The notes: generated by a model from the letters alone, not told the origin. Positions 1 to 9,082 are shown, counted from the stretch's first letter. The stretch: 64,000 nucleotides of DNA from Exiguobacterium acetylicum (GCF_022170825.1 NZ_CP081878.1:1700001-1764000); one strand, 5' to 3'. Made by a program: numbers and translations.

Positions 1-1362
1 CACGCCCCGGAATGCGACGAAACTCGTCGGTCCCGCTAACCGTCGAACGATTGGTTCCGTTCGATGAAGAATCCCCTTCAAGAGAAGTGGTGTCGCAAGA
101 TACATCGACAGTAAAAAGGTAACGGTTGCACCGAGCCAAGCCATCGCCCGTGCCCCTTCCGTACTGGCAATCACTTCAGCGAATAAGATCAAGCAGGCAG
201 TCAACCCACTACTAGCGAGGACGAGACGTTTTCGTCGCGTCGATCGTGACGCCGTTTTCAGATTATCTCGTAGGACGTGAAGCGGTAACACATCTCGTTT
301 TCGGTAAGCTGTACTCGCGAGCAGCATCAAAATCAACAAGGCGCTTCCGAACGTGACGAGCATCAAGAATAAACGATGTTCGAGCAAGAGTGTGACGATC
401 ATCTTGCCTTCAGCCGGCCATAGAAGTTGACTTAGTAACGGTAAGCAAATCCCGACTAGAATCGCGAGTACCGTTCCCGCAAAGACAATCAAACCGGATT
501 GAACGAGGAACAACTGAAACAGTTGTCGGGTCGTCGCCCCAAGCGTCCGCATGATTGCAAATTGGACGGTATGTTTGCGTAAATATAAATCGAAGTTTGC
601 GATTAAGATCAAGCCAGAGACGACAAGAATCAACAATGACAAAATCCCGATGTAACCGTTTAGCGCTGGTGAAAGTGCTTGTCCTTCCGCAAGCTCAACA
701 CGGAGCTTCGGATTCGATTGGACGAGCGTATCGGCATAGCGTACGACATCCGTCCCTTCTTTCATATCGAGCAAAATTGCTTTGGTTTCGCTTGCGTGAT
801 GCTTCTGCAAATCAGCATATGAAAGCAGGACTTGATCGTGCGCGTTCTTTGATGTTTTAGTATCCGGTAGAATCTCGCGAATCTGATACGTTTCTTCCCC
901 GACACGTAGCGCTTGCCCGACAGTACGGTCAAGCGACGTCGCGAGTCTAGCCGACAGGATTGCTTCTCCGCGGTTTAAATCGTTTGTGAAATGGTACCGA
1001 CTTTTCGTTAACGCATCCGACTGAACACCAATCGTTTCGACGTCGGCCATCGTTTGACCAGAAATCCGCGCTGTCGTCTGTAAGATTAGCTCTGTGCGTA
1101 AGATACCTTTATCCTTCTTGAGTTGCTCAAGCAAGGTCTGTTCTGTCCGCTCGTCTTCAGGTGAATATTTAATTGTCAGATCGACTTGACCGTATGTCAG
1201 CTCTCGATCCGCTTCGATTGTTGCTTGATTGTGTAACAAAAAGATCACCATCGTTAAGACGAGACCGATTGAAATCATGACGCTTGCGATTGACGTCAAT
1301 AAAATCATCGGACTTTTACGATACAGTCGATGCGCGAGTCGAAAGAGATGTTGTCGCTTCAT
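1..1362 (-). CDS. ABC transporter permease, FtsX/MacB type (partial, 3' end outside window)
   Basis: Membrane subunit of an exporter of the MacB/LolCDE class. The reading frame is open from the ATG at 1360-1362 to the window edge, about 454 residues, so the C-terminus is missing. A membrane segment lies at roughly residues 20-45, followed by a soluble, extracytoplasmic domain of about 180 residues and then a hydrophobic FtsX domain starting near residue 230. Its ATG overlaps the stop of the upstream ATPase gene by 4 bases, so the pair is translationally coupled. The cargo cannot be read from the sequence; antimicrobial peptide or lipid export is typical of the family. Confidence 0.9.
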   Translation of the reverse strand, partial: MKRQHLFRLAHRLYRKSPMILLTSIASVMISIGLVLTMVIFLLHNQATIEADRELTYGQVDLTIKYSPEDERTEQTLLEQLKKDKGILRTELILQTTARISGQTMADVETIGVQSDALTKSRYHFTNDLNRGEAILSARLATSLDRTVGQALRVGEETYQIREILPDTKTSKNAHDQVLLSYADLQKHHASETKAILLDMKEGTDVVRYADTLVQSNPKLRVELAEGQALSPALNGYIGILSLLILVVSGLILIANFDLYLRKHTVQFAIMRTLGATTRQLFQLFLVQSGLIVFAGTVLAILVGICLPLLSQLLWPAEGKMIVTLLLEHRLFLMLVTFGSALLILMLLASTAYRKRDVLPLHVLRDNLKTASRSTRRKRLVLASSGLTACLILFAEVIASTEGARAMAWLGATVTFLLSMYLATPLLLKGILHRTEPIVRRLAGPTSFVAFRGV

Positions 1363-2102
1363 ATGACCCCCACGAATTGCTCATACGTTGCTAAAATTGG
1401 TGCCACGTCTCCTGTCGACAGCTGATCAGCGACGATTTGACCGTCATGGAAATAAAGTACCCGCTTCGCATGAGCAGCTACGGTCGCATCATGCGTCACG
1501 AGCAGGATACTCGTCTGTTGTTCGCGATTGAGCTCTTGCAATAACTGCATGATTTCAGCGGATGTCTTAAAATCGAGATTTCCTGTCGGTTCATCAGCTA
1601 AGATGATTGGCGGTCGACTTATCAAGGCACGGGCGATCGCCACCCGCTGTTGTTGTCCACCCGACAACTCTTGCGGTCGATGACCTTTCCACTTGGTCAG
1701 TCCGACACGCTTGAGCCAAGTTTCGACTTCTTGATTGATCGTTTGATCATCCATCCCTTTCAGCATCAACGGTAAGGCGATATTCTCATGGACCGTCAAG
1801 TCATCGAGTAAATGAAACGACTGAAAGATGAAGCCGATATGCTGTTGTCGGTATAGCGTGGCTGCGGGTTCAGTGAAAATGTCTCGTTGGCGTTTCCCCT
1901 TTAGCGTCAACGTTCCACCGGTTGGTGCGTCAAGCGCCCCTAAAATATTCAATAAGGTACTTTTTCCAGAGCCACTCGTACCCATGATGGCGATGAAGCC
2001 ACCTTCTTCTAACATGAAGGAGACATGCTTTAGTGCTTCAATCGTCTCTGTTCCCCGTGTATAGCGTTTTGTTAATCGTTCGACTTCTAGTAAACTTTCC
2101 AC
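1359..2102 (-). CDS. ABC transporter ATP-binding protein, MacB/LolD type
   Basis: ATPase subunit that powers the permease encoded directly downstream. It has 247 residues, normal for the family. Walker A (GTSGSGKS, about residue 42), the LSGGQ signature, Walker B ending in DEPTGNLD and the H-loop THD are all present; the DEPTGNLD form is typical of MacB/LolD/SalX ATPases. The start is GTG at 2100-2102, preceded at a good distance by a GGAGGGG ribosome binding site (2108-2114). It is first gene of a two-gene operon with the FtsX-like permease, which it overlaps by 4 bases. Confidence 0.93.
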   Translation of the reverse strand: MESLLEVERLTKRYTRGTETIEALKHVSFMLEEGGFIAIMGTSGSGKSTLLNILGALDAPTGGTLTLKGKRQRDIFTEPAATLYRQQHIGFIFQSFHLLDDLTVHENIALPLMLKGMDDQTINQEVETWLKRVGLTKWKGHRPQELSGGQQQRVAIARALISRPPIILADEPTGNLDFKTSAEIMQLLQELNREQQTSILLVTHDATVAAHAKRVLYFHDGQIVADQLSTGDVAPILATYEQFVGVI

Positions 2103-2284
2103 TCAGACCCCTCCTGCAACATGATGTCATTACAATAACCAATATAAGGTTTTTTTAGATGTAAATATATAAAAACAGCTAATTCGAAAGTGTTTTTAAG
2201 GGAATAAAAGGAATTATACTGTTTGAATCGAAATAGTTCTAAATGGAAAAAGTAGAGCAAATACAATAGAGAGCGAGTGAACAG

Positions 2285-3853
2285 ATGTTTTCTACGTTAG
2301 AGCACTACATTCAAGAACAAGTCGTTTCTCAGGCGGTCCCCGGATTTTCGTTAGCGATCATCAAAGATCAAGAAGTCATCTACTCCAATGGCTTTGGGGT
2401 AACACATCTCGAGGATGGCGGGGTTCCCGTCACAGCGAACACACTTTTTCGAATTGGTTCATTAAGTAAGCCGTTGACCGCAACTGCGATTATGATTCTT
2501 GTCGATCAGGGTAAGTTAGATTTAGATTTTCCTATTATCGAATACGTGCCGTTCTTTACTTTAAAAGACTTCGATGCTGCGCGTAAAATCACTCTTCGTA
2601 TGCTACTAAGTCATACGTCTGGACTTCCTGACGGGACGGACATCGTCGGAAGTCGTAACGTCGACGCGCTCGAACAGTACGTTCGACATGACGTACCAGA
2701 GTTATCGATGATCGCTCCACCAGGTCTCCTCTTTTCGTACAGTAATCATGGATTTAATATCGCAGGGTACGTTGCGGAATACGTAACTCAAACCTATTTT
2801 CCAGAGCTCATGCAAGACCTTTTATTCAAACCGTTAGGCATGTCACGTACGCTCTACGACCCTCTCATGGCGATGACATACTCACTCGCGTTAGGTCATG
2901 AAAAAACAGAGACCGGCCACATCGTCGTCAGACCGTTTTATGAGAATGCGGCGAACTATCCTTCTTGGTTTGCGATGTCGACTGCAACCGACTATGCCAA
3001 GTTTCTCCTAATGCATCTGAACGCTACATCACTGCTGTCAGCAACAGCCATTCGCGAGATGCAGACACTACAAGTAAGTCGATACAATCTGCAGCAACTT
3101 GGATGTGGTCTATCGTTCATTACGGAAGACTACAAAGGAACACCGACCATTCGTCATGGTGGAGCGATCGGAACATACACGAGTTTCATGTTAGCTGCTC
3201 CAGAGCAAGAACTCGCTATCGTGACGCTCGCAAGCCAAGATTATGGAGTCGATCTCGCTTATGAGATTTTTGATCAGCTACTAAAGACCACACCCGACCA
3301 CACAGAACCGAAAGTAATGATACCGAAGCCCGCTGATTGGGAGCGATATACAGGTTATTATCTAGGAAATCAAAGTGGGCTGGTACAAATCATTAGCGAC
3401 GGTCAACAACTCAAGATACATCTGAACGGAACCGAGATGGTGCTGTATGCGCATCAGGATAATCTCTACTTCACTCAGGATACGGATGAAAATCCAATTG
3501 TGACAATCGGTTTTGTCGAGGATGAAAACGAGGACGTCCATTATATCGTTCTAAATGGACAAACCTGCAAACGGATTGAACAGGAACAGGTTACCCAACC
3601 AACAATCGATTGGTCTGCGGTCGAAGGAACCTATTCCAATGGTTCGATTTCTTTTGGACTTAAAGCCGTCAACAATCAACTTTTCCTGCTCGATGAAGAT
3701 CAGGAATATGCCTGTCATCCCTTATTTGGTCCGTTTTTCTTTACGGAAGAACAGGGATTACTCGAAATAAGGGAGAACGAATACCGCAATATCTTGATTG
3801 TCCAAGGCAGTTGGGAGTTTGATCAACTTGGAATCGAATCGAGCCCTATCTAA
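2285..3853 (+). CDS. Serine hydrolase, beta-lactamase class C / penicillin-binding-protein-like
   Basis: A 522-residue protein with the SxxK catalytic motif at Ser59-Lys62 (SLSK), the Tyr-Ser-Asn motif at residues 152-154 and an HGG triad near residue 290, together with the typical MLLSHTSGLPD stretch. These define the AmpC/esterase EstB/D-aminopeptidase superfamily. The N-terminal 330 residues are the catalytic domain; the last 170 form a beta-rich extension like those in Bacillus FmtA/PbpE-like proteins. There is no clear signal peptide, so it is probably cytoplasmic. The substrate is unknown: esterase, peptidase or weak beta-lactamase activity are all possible. It is transcribed alone. Confidence 0.9.
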   Translation: MFSTLEHYIQEQVVSQAVPGFSLAIIKDQEVIYSNGFGVTHLEDGGVPVTANTLFRIGSLSKPLTATAIMILVDQGKLDLDFPIIEYVPFFTLKDFDAARKITLRMLLSHTSGLPDGTDIVGSRNVDALEQYVRHDVPELSMIAPPGLLFSYSNHGFNIAGYVAEYVTQTYFPELMQDLLFKPLGMSRTLYDPLMAMTYSLALGHEKTETGHIVVRPFYENAANYPSWFAMSTATDYAKFLLMHLNATSLLSATAIREMQTLQVSRYNLQQLGCGLSFITEDYKGTPTIRHGGAIGTYTSFMLAAPEQELAIVTLASQDYGVDLAYEIFDQLLKTTPDHTEPKVMIPKPADWERYTGYYLGNQSGLVQIISDGQQLKIHLNGTEMVLYAHQDNLYFTQDTDENPIVTIGFVEDENEDVHYIVLNGQTCKRIEQEQVTQPTIDWSAVEGTYSNGSISFGLKAVNNQLFLLDEDQEYACHPLFGPFFFTEEQGLLEIRENEYRNILIVQGSWEFDQLGIESSPI

Positions 3854-3882
3854 GCCGATCGACCTTTACTCGTAAATACGAA

Positions 3883-3914
3883 AGGACCTCCTTACCGAAT
3901 GATAAGGAGGTCCT
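3883..3914. terminator. Bidirectional terminator hairpin
   Basis: Perfect 12-bp stem (AGGACCTCCTTA at 3883-3894, complement at 3903-3914) with an 8-base loop, between two convergent genes ending at 3853 and 3917. T tracts are short on both sides. Confidence 0.75.
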
Positions 3915-3916
3915 GT

Positions 3917-4339
3917 TTACTGTCGGACATATTTGAGTGGAATCAAGTCCGCAATCCGGACTTTCGTCAATTGCTCGTCCAGATTCAAAAGGACGAAGGC
4001 ATCTGGTGCATAATCAGAAATCAGTTCGCGACACATGCCACATGGACTGACGACACGGATAGTCCGGTCTTTCTCATCCGAATAAGGATGTCGCACGGCG
4101 ACGATTGTCTCAAAATCCGACAATCCATCTGTGATGGCGGAACCAATCGTAATGGCTTCCGCGCAAACTGTTACACGCCCAATATAGGCTTCGACATGAA
4201 CACCCGTTTTCGTCGTGCCATCTTTTGTCCGCAACGCAGCTGCGACGTGATGTTTATCGTCAGCATAGCGACTTTGAATCGTTTCGGTTGCTAGTTCGAC
4301 CAATTGAAGGTCAGCTTCTGTAATGGGGTAGGTTTGCAT
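3917..4339 (-). CDS. Cytidine deaminase-family protein
   Basis: A 140-residue zinc-dependent deaminase of the small tetrameric cytidine/blasticidin deaminase type. The zinc site is visible as Cys-Ala-Glu (VCAEA, about residues 58-62) and Pro-Cys-Gly-Met-Cys (about residues 97-101). The usual substrate-binding Asn-x-Glu motif appears as HVEAY. Because of this change I would not insist that cytidine is the substrate. A ribosome binding site AAGGAG precedes the ATG. The gene starts only 10 bases after the end of fetB, so it probably belongs to the fetAB transcript. Confidence 0.85.
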   Translation of the reverse strand: MQTYPITEADLQLVELATETIQSRYADDKHHVAAALRTKDGTTKTGVHVEAYIGRVTVCAEAITIGSAITDGLSDFETIVAVRHPYSDEKDRTIRVVSPCGMCRELISDYAPDAFVLLNLDEQLTKVRIADLIPLKYVRQ

Positions 4340-4349
4340 GTCATACTCC

Positions 4350-5120
4350 TTAATTGTCTTTTTTCTTATAGGTTAAACCGATGAATTGTGCTTTTTCATT
4401 GAAGAGTCGGCGGTAGGATAAAAAACCGACGAGGACGGATGCCATCGCTGCCGTCGTCAAGATTAGGAACAAGATCAACAGTTGGTAGAGGACCGCTTCC
4501 ATCGGATCCGCGCCACCAATGATCAACCCACTCATCATCCCTGGCAGTTGGACGAGCCCCATCGTTTTTTGCGCTTCGATCGTCGGAATCATACTCGTTC
4601 GGATCGCGCCTTTTAGGCTCGTATCGATCGCTGTCTTCGCATCTCCGCCAAGCGAGAGGATCAGTTCGATGACCTCGTCACTCCGTTCGACCTCGTCCTT
4701 GAACTTATTGAGAAACAATAAGGATAAGATCATACAGTTCCCGATGACCATCCCGCTAATTGGAATGACTTGCTGCGCTTCAAATGGAATGATTTGTAAC
4801 CCGAGCAAAATGCCCATCGTCAATGTTTCAACCGCAATCAGTGTGAACAAGATGATCCACTGAATCCCGGGAATCCCATCACCTTTACGGATGACGTTCA
4901 GTGTCGCTGCACCGATCATCAACAGAATCATCAATAACATGAAAATTGGACTACCGCTTTCAAAGACGAACGTCAAAATATAACCGATGATTAAGAGTTG
5001 CACAATCGATCGAACGGTTGCGATGATGATATCCTTCTCTAAACCAAGCCGTAACGTCCGCGCTAAGACGAGGGGGATCAGAATGAAGATTAGCGAAGTT
5101 GCTAGTTGGAGGTAACTCAT
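4350..5120 (-). CDS. fetB: Iron export ABC transporter permease, FetB (UPF0014)
   Basis: Integral membrane protein of 256 residues with about six to seven hydrophobic segments, matching the UPF0014/YbbM family throughout (LARTLRLGLEKD near the N-terminus, VGFLSYRRLFN near the C-terminus). In Escherichia coli FetAB exports iron and improves resistance to oxidative stress; the role here is inferred from that. Its ATG overlaps the fetA stop by 4 bases, with an AGGGGG ribosome binding site inside fetA. Confidence 0.88.
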   Translation of the reverse strand: MSYLQLATSLIFILIPLVLARTLRLGLEKDIIIATVRSIVQLLIIGYILTFVFESGSPIFMLLMILLMIGAATLNVIRKGDGIPGIQWIILFTLIAVETLTMGILLGLQIIPFEAQQVIPISGMVIGNCMILSLLFLNKFKDEVERSDEVIELILSLGGDAKTAIDTSLKGAIRTSMIPTIEAQKTMGLVQLPGMMSGLIIGGADPMEAVLYQLLILFLILTTAAMASVLVGFLSYRRLFNEKAQFIGLTYKKKDN

Positions 5121-5818
5121 ACCGATTCCCCCTTCAAGAATGCTTGCGTCTCTGCTTGACCACTTGAAGCAAGCTCTCTAAAAGCACCATATTCAATCAA
5201 TCGCCCGTCCTTTAAAAACCAGACGTCGTCGCTGACCCGCTTCGCTTGCTCCAGGTCATGCGTAATCCAAATAATCGTCGTCTGCAACTCCTGCTGTAAA
5301 TCAAGAATCAGCTTCTCAATCTCCTGCACCATCCGGTAATCAAGGCTTGCCGTGATTTCGTCGAGCAACAGGACATCTGGTCGATTGACGAGTGTCCGCG
5401 CAATCCCGAGTCGACTTCGTTCACCACCCGATAAGTCTTTGACCGGTCGATCGAGTTCGACTGATAGTTCGACTTGTTGCAACAACTTTTCTGCTTCTTC
5501 TCGAGGTAACGACTCCCCAAAGATCGATTTCGGTAAATTAATATTGTCATAGACAGTACCGGGAATCATCGGCGCACTTTGAAACGCCATCCCGATCCGT
5601 TTGCGAACATCGAGCAGATTCATTTGTTCAAGTGGTTCGCCTCGAAAACGAATTTCGCCACGATCGGGAGAAATAAGTCCGTTGATGTGTTTCAATGTTG
5701 TGGATTTTCCGGCACCACTCGGTCCAACAAGTGTCGTGATGACACCCTCCCGGAACTCACCAGTTAGTTCATGTAAGATATTTTGATAGCTGACATCGTG
5801 AAACGTAAGAATCGACAT
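5117..5818 (-). CDS. fetA: Iron export ABC transporter ATP-binding protein, FetA
   Basis: A 233-residue ATPase with Walker A GPSGAGKS, signature LSGGERSR, Walker B LLLDEITASLD and H-loop ITHD. The ALD-type ending and the immediate coupling to an UPF0014 permease identify it as FetA/YbbL. It drives efflux of iron through FetB. The start codon ATG (5816-5818) has a modest ribosome binding site (AGGTG, 10 bases upstream). The operon order is fetA, fetB, deaminase. Confidence 0.88.
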   Translation of the reverse strand: MSILTFHDVSYQNILHELTGEFREGVITTLVGPSGAGKSTTLKHINGLISPDRGEIRFRGEPLEQMNLLDVRKRIGMAFQSAPMIPGTVYDNINLPKSIFGESLPREEAEKLLQQVELSVELDRPVKDLSGGERSRLGIARTLVNRPDVLLLDEITASLDYRMVQEIEKLILDLQQELQTTIIWITHDLEQAKRVSDDVWFLKDGRLIEYGAFRELASSGQAETQAFLKGESV

Positions 5819-5846
5819 ACTGTGTGTTCACCTGACTTTCTACAAA

Positions 5847-5881
5847 TTTCGGGTAATGCTCCTGTAATGGTGTACCCGAAA
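5847..5881 (-). terminator. Hairpin after the Nudix gene
   Basis: Nine-bp inverted repeat (TTTCGGGTA at 5847-5855 and its complement at 5873-5881) in the 96-bp gap between the Nudix gene and fetA. The T tract is short (AATTTG), so it could be a weak terminator or a regulatory hairpin in the fetA leader. Confidence 0.45.
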
Positions 5882-5914
5882 ATCTGTTACCTTAGTACGT
5901 CAAGCGACACTTCC

Positions 5915-6355
5915 TTACGCGTGGATGATCTCTCCAGCAAAATCATACGGTACCGTTCGACCAGCAAAGAGCGATTCTTTTGATGTTTCCGGTAGATTGA
6001 GATGTTTAAACGCTTCATCGCGGTCCATCCAGACGAGTCCAGAGATTTCTTCCGGGACATTCGTTTTTAACTGACCTGTCGTAATCTCACCCGCGAAGAA
6101 GAAAAACAGACAGTGTTCGCCCGCTTGCGGGAAGAATGCCTCTGCCACATGGACGATATCCCCTGGAATGATCGAGAAGCCTGTCTCCTCCAACACTTCG
6201 CGTGTAATTGCAGTATGTAGCGTTTCGTCACGCTCGACCGTACCGCCGGGCAGTGTGTAATAATCACCGTGTTCGCCACGGTTCTCGACCATCAATAATC
6301 GATTGCCTGTAGCGTTGAATAATGTCGCATAGACGATGTTTTTTCGTGTGTTCAT
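5915..6355 (-). CDS. Nudix hydrolase
   Basis: A 146-residue Nudix-fold pyrophosphohydrolase. The full Nudix box Gx5Ex7REVxEETGF is present around residues 37-59 and supplies the metal-binding glutamates. Substrate (dNTP, nucleotide sugar, capped RNA) cannot be told. Two in-frame ATGs lie at 6361 and 6355; I chose 6355 because the AGGAGG site (6363-6368) is 7 bases from it and only 1 base from the first. It lies 39 bases downstream of the M3 peptidase gene, probably in the same transcript. Confidence 0.88.
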   Translation of the reverse strand: MNTRKNIVYATLFNATGNRLLMVENRGEHGDYYTLPGGTVERDETLHTAITREVLEETGFSIIPGDIVHVAEAFFPQAGEHCLFFFFAGEITTGQLKTNVPEEISGLVWMDRDEAFKHLNLPETSKESLFAGRTVPYDFAGEIIHA

Positions 6356-6394
6356 GTTCATCCTCCTATCGTTTTGTACATCTGTCGCTCCGGA

Positions 6395-8020
6395 TTAAGA
6401 CCTTCTCTTCTTAACATCTTCGTCGTCTGATTGATCCAACTCATTTATCCAAGCTTCGATTTGACCTTCTAGGAATGTCAGCAACTCTCTCATTTCCACA
6501 TCACTTGGTAAGAATGACACACCTGCTCTCGCATAAACCGCCTGAACCGAATGGGTTTGACTAAGCGCTAAAGCTGCAAGGAAGTCTTTCATCGTTTTGT
6601 CAGGATTTTGTGTAAAACGGTGATACAACTGAAGAGCAGCAATTTGGGCGATCGCATATTCAATGTAATAAAATGGCGTCTCAAAGAGATGAATGACACT
6701 CATCCATTCGAGTCCTTTCCAATCGGGCGCTTCCGACCAGTCGATGACGTCCGTATCGTACGTCTCCCGGAGACGAGCAAAAGAAGCTTGTCGTTCTTCC
6801 GGCAGGTGATCCGGGTAAGCATAGAGCCAGGACTGGAAACGATCAACGATAATCGTTTGTGGCAAAAACTCCACTATGGAACGGATCTGTTCGAGTTTCG
6901 CTCGGGCAACGTCTTTTTGATTTGGAATCACTTGGTGCCACTCGTTCATCGTCAACAGTTCAAGCGACATGGCGGCGAATTCCCCCACTTCGAGCGGAAT
7001 CGGTTGAAGTCCGTCATACGTCTCTTTCATCGCATCATGATGAATGGCATGCCCCATCTCGTGCATGAAGATGACGAGATCATCAAAAGTCTGCATACGA
7101 TTCATGAACAAGAACGATTGTCGTTCGACGGGTAAATACTCACAAAACCCACCACCGGCTTTATTCGATCGTGCATCGATATCGAGATAATCTGCTTGGC
7201 GCATTTCTTGTAACAGATCAGCAAAAGATGGATGAACGCTCTTTAGGATCGCTTGTGCCTTATCCAAAAATGAAGCGTCAGAACCGGTTACGTGATGATC
7301 AATCTGCGTATAGGCTGATTGCCGGACGTCCCACGGATGGAGCACCTGTTTGCCAAGAAACGTTTGTTGTTCGAGCAGAAATAGCTGTTTAACCGGTCGA
7401 AAATATGTTTGAATGATGCTGGCGTAATGATCGACATCCTTACTTGTATAATCGATACGTCCGAGCTCCGCAAAAGCCAATTCTTCGTATCCCGCCTGAT
7501 GACTTGCAGAAGCACGCACTTGTCGCAAGTCGACGAGTTGTGAAAATAATCGTTGAATAATAGATGCATTCGTCCAGAACGCTTCTTCAATCGATAAGAA
7601 TGCCTGTTTCCGCGTCGGTTCATCCGCATCAAATAAGTCGCCATAGAGATCAGAAACCGCTTCTCCCGTTCGTGTCAGCATCGTTGCCTCAATCCGGAGA
7701 TACTCTTGGATGAGACGCGCTTCCTCTTCCGTCACACGCGTCGCTCTGAGTGATTGTTCAAAGCGTGCAAGCGTTCGAAGCGGGACGTCGTCGTGTTCGA
7801 TCAAATCCATTTTTACCAAACGCCTTAGCGTATCGAGTTTGCCTGATAGCTGCTGACGTCCTTGTTCGTATGTATTAGTTGCGTCCGAGTCTGTCACGTC
7901 CTCGAGATACGTAATTTTTTGTTTGAGCAACGTCTCTTCGATTTGGAGAATCGAAGCGATTTGGCGCGTAACATCCTCATCATAATAAAAAACATCGTTT
8001 ACAGGTGACTGAGATTTCAT
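6395..8020 (-). CDS. M3 family oligoendopeptidase (PepF-like metallopeptidase)
   Basis: A 541-residue cytoplasmic zinc peptidase. The catalytic HEMGH motif (HExxH) sits near residue 322 and is followed by the third ligand region about 28 residues on (PLEVGEFAAMSLELL), as in thimet oligopeptidase and PepF. It degrades short peptides. The start ATG (8018-8020) is fixed by an in-frame stop just upstream, yet its AAGGAG ribosome binding site lies about 16 bases away, unusually far; translation may be weak or the leader folded. Divergent from the Xre gene at 8180. Confidence 0.9.
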   Translation of the reverse strand: MKSQSPVNDVFYYDEDVTRQIASILQIEETLLKQKITYLEDVTDSDATNTYEQGRQQLSGKLDTLRRLVKMDLIEHDDVPLRTLARFEQSLRATRVTEEEARLIQEYLRIEATMLTRTGEAVSDLYGDLFDADEPTRKQAFLSIEEAFWTNASIIQRLFSQLVDLRQVRASASHQAGYEELAFAELGRIDYTSKDVDHYASIIQTYFRPVKQLFLLEQQTFLGKQVLHPWDVRQSAYTQIDHHVTGSDASFLDKAQAILKSVHPSFADLLQEMRQADYLDIDARSNKAGGGFCEYLPVERQSFLFMNRMQTFDDLVIFMHEMGHAIHHDAMKETYDGLQPIPLEVGEFAAMSLELLTMNEWHQVIPNQKDVARAKLEQIRSIVEFLPQTIIVDRFQSWLYAYPDHLPEERQASFARLRETYDTDVIDWSEAPDWKGLEWMSVIHLFETPFYYIEYAIAQIAALQLYHRFTQNPDKTMKDFLAALALSQTHSVQAVYARAGVSFLPSDVEMRELLTFLEGQIEAWINELDQSDDEDVKKRRS

Positions 8021-8096
8021 CGACGTGTGTCACATCTCCTTTCGACTTATTTCAGTATACAGTTTATTCCATCCATATGATTGATTTACATATCAA

Positions 8097-8148
8097 TGAC
8101 TATTATATTATCTTTTTTGACTATTATCGTTGTCAAAAAGACTATGAT
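8097..8148 (+). promoter_or_regulatory. Three direct repeats with 21-bp period, probable operator of the Xre gene
   Basis: TGACTATTAT occurs at 8097-8106 and 8118-8127 and a variant AGACTATGAT at 8139-8148, so each copy begins exactly 21 bases after the last, two helical turns. A dyad TTTTTGAC/GTCAAAAA (about 8114-8139) overlaps the second and third copies. The block is between the divergent M3 peptidase and Xre genes, just upstream of the Xre ribosome binding site. Binding by the Xre protein is inferred. Confidence 0.6.
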
Positions 8149-8179
8149 AAGTTACATTATATAGGAGGTGAATCCCCAT

Positions 8180-8386
8180 ATGAAATCCCGCTTAAAAGAA
8201 TTACGTGCTCGTCACGGATGGAATCAGTCTGAACTGGCACGGCGTGCGAATATTTCGCGTCAGACGATCAGCTTAATCGAGCGCGAAGAATTCATGCCGT
8301 CGCTATTAATTGCTGTCAAAATTTCTCGTGTGTTTGAAACGCCGTTAGAAGACATCTTTTATTTCGATGAGGAGGAATTAATGTGA
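8180..8386 (+). CDS. Xre-family helix-turn-helix regulator
   Basis: A 68-residue protein that is almost only a HTH domain (helix-turn-helix around residues 14-36, SELARRANISRQTISLIER). The ATG at 8180 is chosen over an upstream GTG at 8168 because the AGGAGGTG ribosome binding site (8163-8170) is 9 bases from it and overlaps the GTG. It belongs to the group of small Xre proteins that are paired with a membrane protein gene; the stop overlaps the next start. It probably represses its own operon through the repeats at 8097-8148. Confidence 0.9.
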   Translation: MKSRLKELRARHGWNQSELARRANISRQTISLIEREEFMPSLLIAVKISRVFETPLEDIFYFDEEELM

Positions 8387-9081
8387 AAAAGGAAGCTATC
8401 AAAGTCATCATCGCAGGACTACTCGGTTTCGTTAGTAGTTATATCGTCATGTTTGTCCTCAAACGTACCGATTTGTCACAGTTTGAACTATCGCTCTATC
8501 TTGATTACATATTCACTGGTCTTTTCGTTGTTTTGACGGTTCTTACCCTCAGTTATATCGTGCGCTATTTGCAAATTCGTCGATTGACTCGACACCCTGT
8601 TTCTTCAGACGACGAGGATGCGATTGACGGTCAAGTGAATCGATACTATGCGGATGGCATGATGATAGTTCAGGTTTCAACTCTTCTTAGCATCGGTCTC
8701 GCATCTTTTAGCATCATCGAAAATCATTTCGGACTTCATTTATTACTAAGTGGACTCTTTTTCATCATCAGTAGTTTTGCATCCTATTATTATCTTAATC
8801 TTATGCGTCACATCTATCCAAACCGTGATTTCCCAAAGTACTCGGAAACAAACTATGTCAAAAAGCTATTTGCCGCCTCAGATGACGGAGAACGCCACGT
8901 CATGTTAGAAGGTCTCATTCCTTCACAATCTTCGTTGCAACTCCTATTGATGGGTGTCATCGTCGTATTAGTCATTTATTCGTATGAAACCGGACAGTCT
9001 CAGATCTTCGCAATCAGTTTATTGATTATCGCCTTGATTTGGAGCAACGCGAAATATTTCCTTTATGTACGCAATCGCTAA
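8383..9081 (+). CDS. Membrane protein, DUF3169-like
   Basis: A 232-residue protein with about six hydrophobic segments (near residues 7-27, 40-62, 92-110, 116-137, 186-204 and 209-226). It resembles the DUF3169 family of Firmicutes, members of which are nearly always co-encoded with a small Xre regulator, as here. Function unknown. The start is GTG at 8383-8385 inside the ATGTGA overlap with the Xre stop, with GGAGG just upstream, so translation is coupled. Confidence 0.78.
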   Translation: MKKEAIKVIIAGLLGFVSSYIVMFVLKRTDLSQFELSLYLDYIFTGLFVVLTVLTLSYIVRYLQIRRLTRHPVSSDDEDAIDGQVNRYYADGMMIVQVSTLLSIGLASFSIIENHFGLHLLLSGLFFIISSFASYYYLNLMRHIYPNRDFPKYSETNYVKKLFAASDDGERHVMLEGLIPSQSSLQLLLMGVIVVLVIYSYETGQSQIFAISLLIIALIWSNAKYFLYVRNR

Positions 9082-9082
9082 A

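Noticed and set aside
8168-8179. GTG at 8168 as the start of the Xre gene
   Set aside because: It overlaps the AGGAGGTG site itself; the ATG at 8180 is at the right distance.
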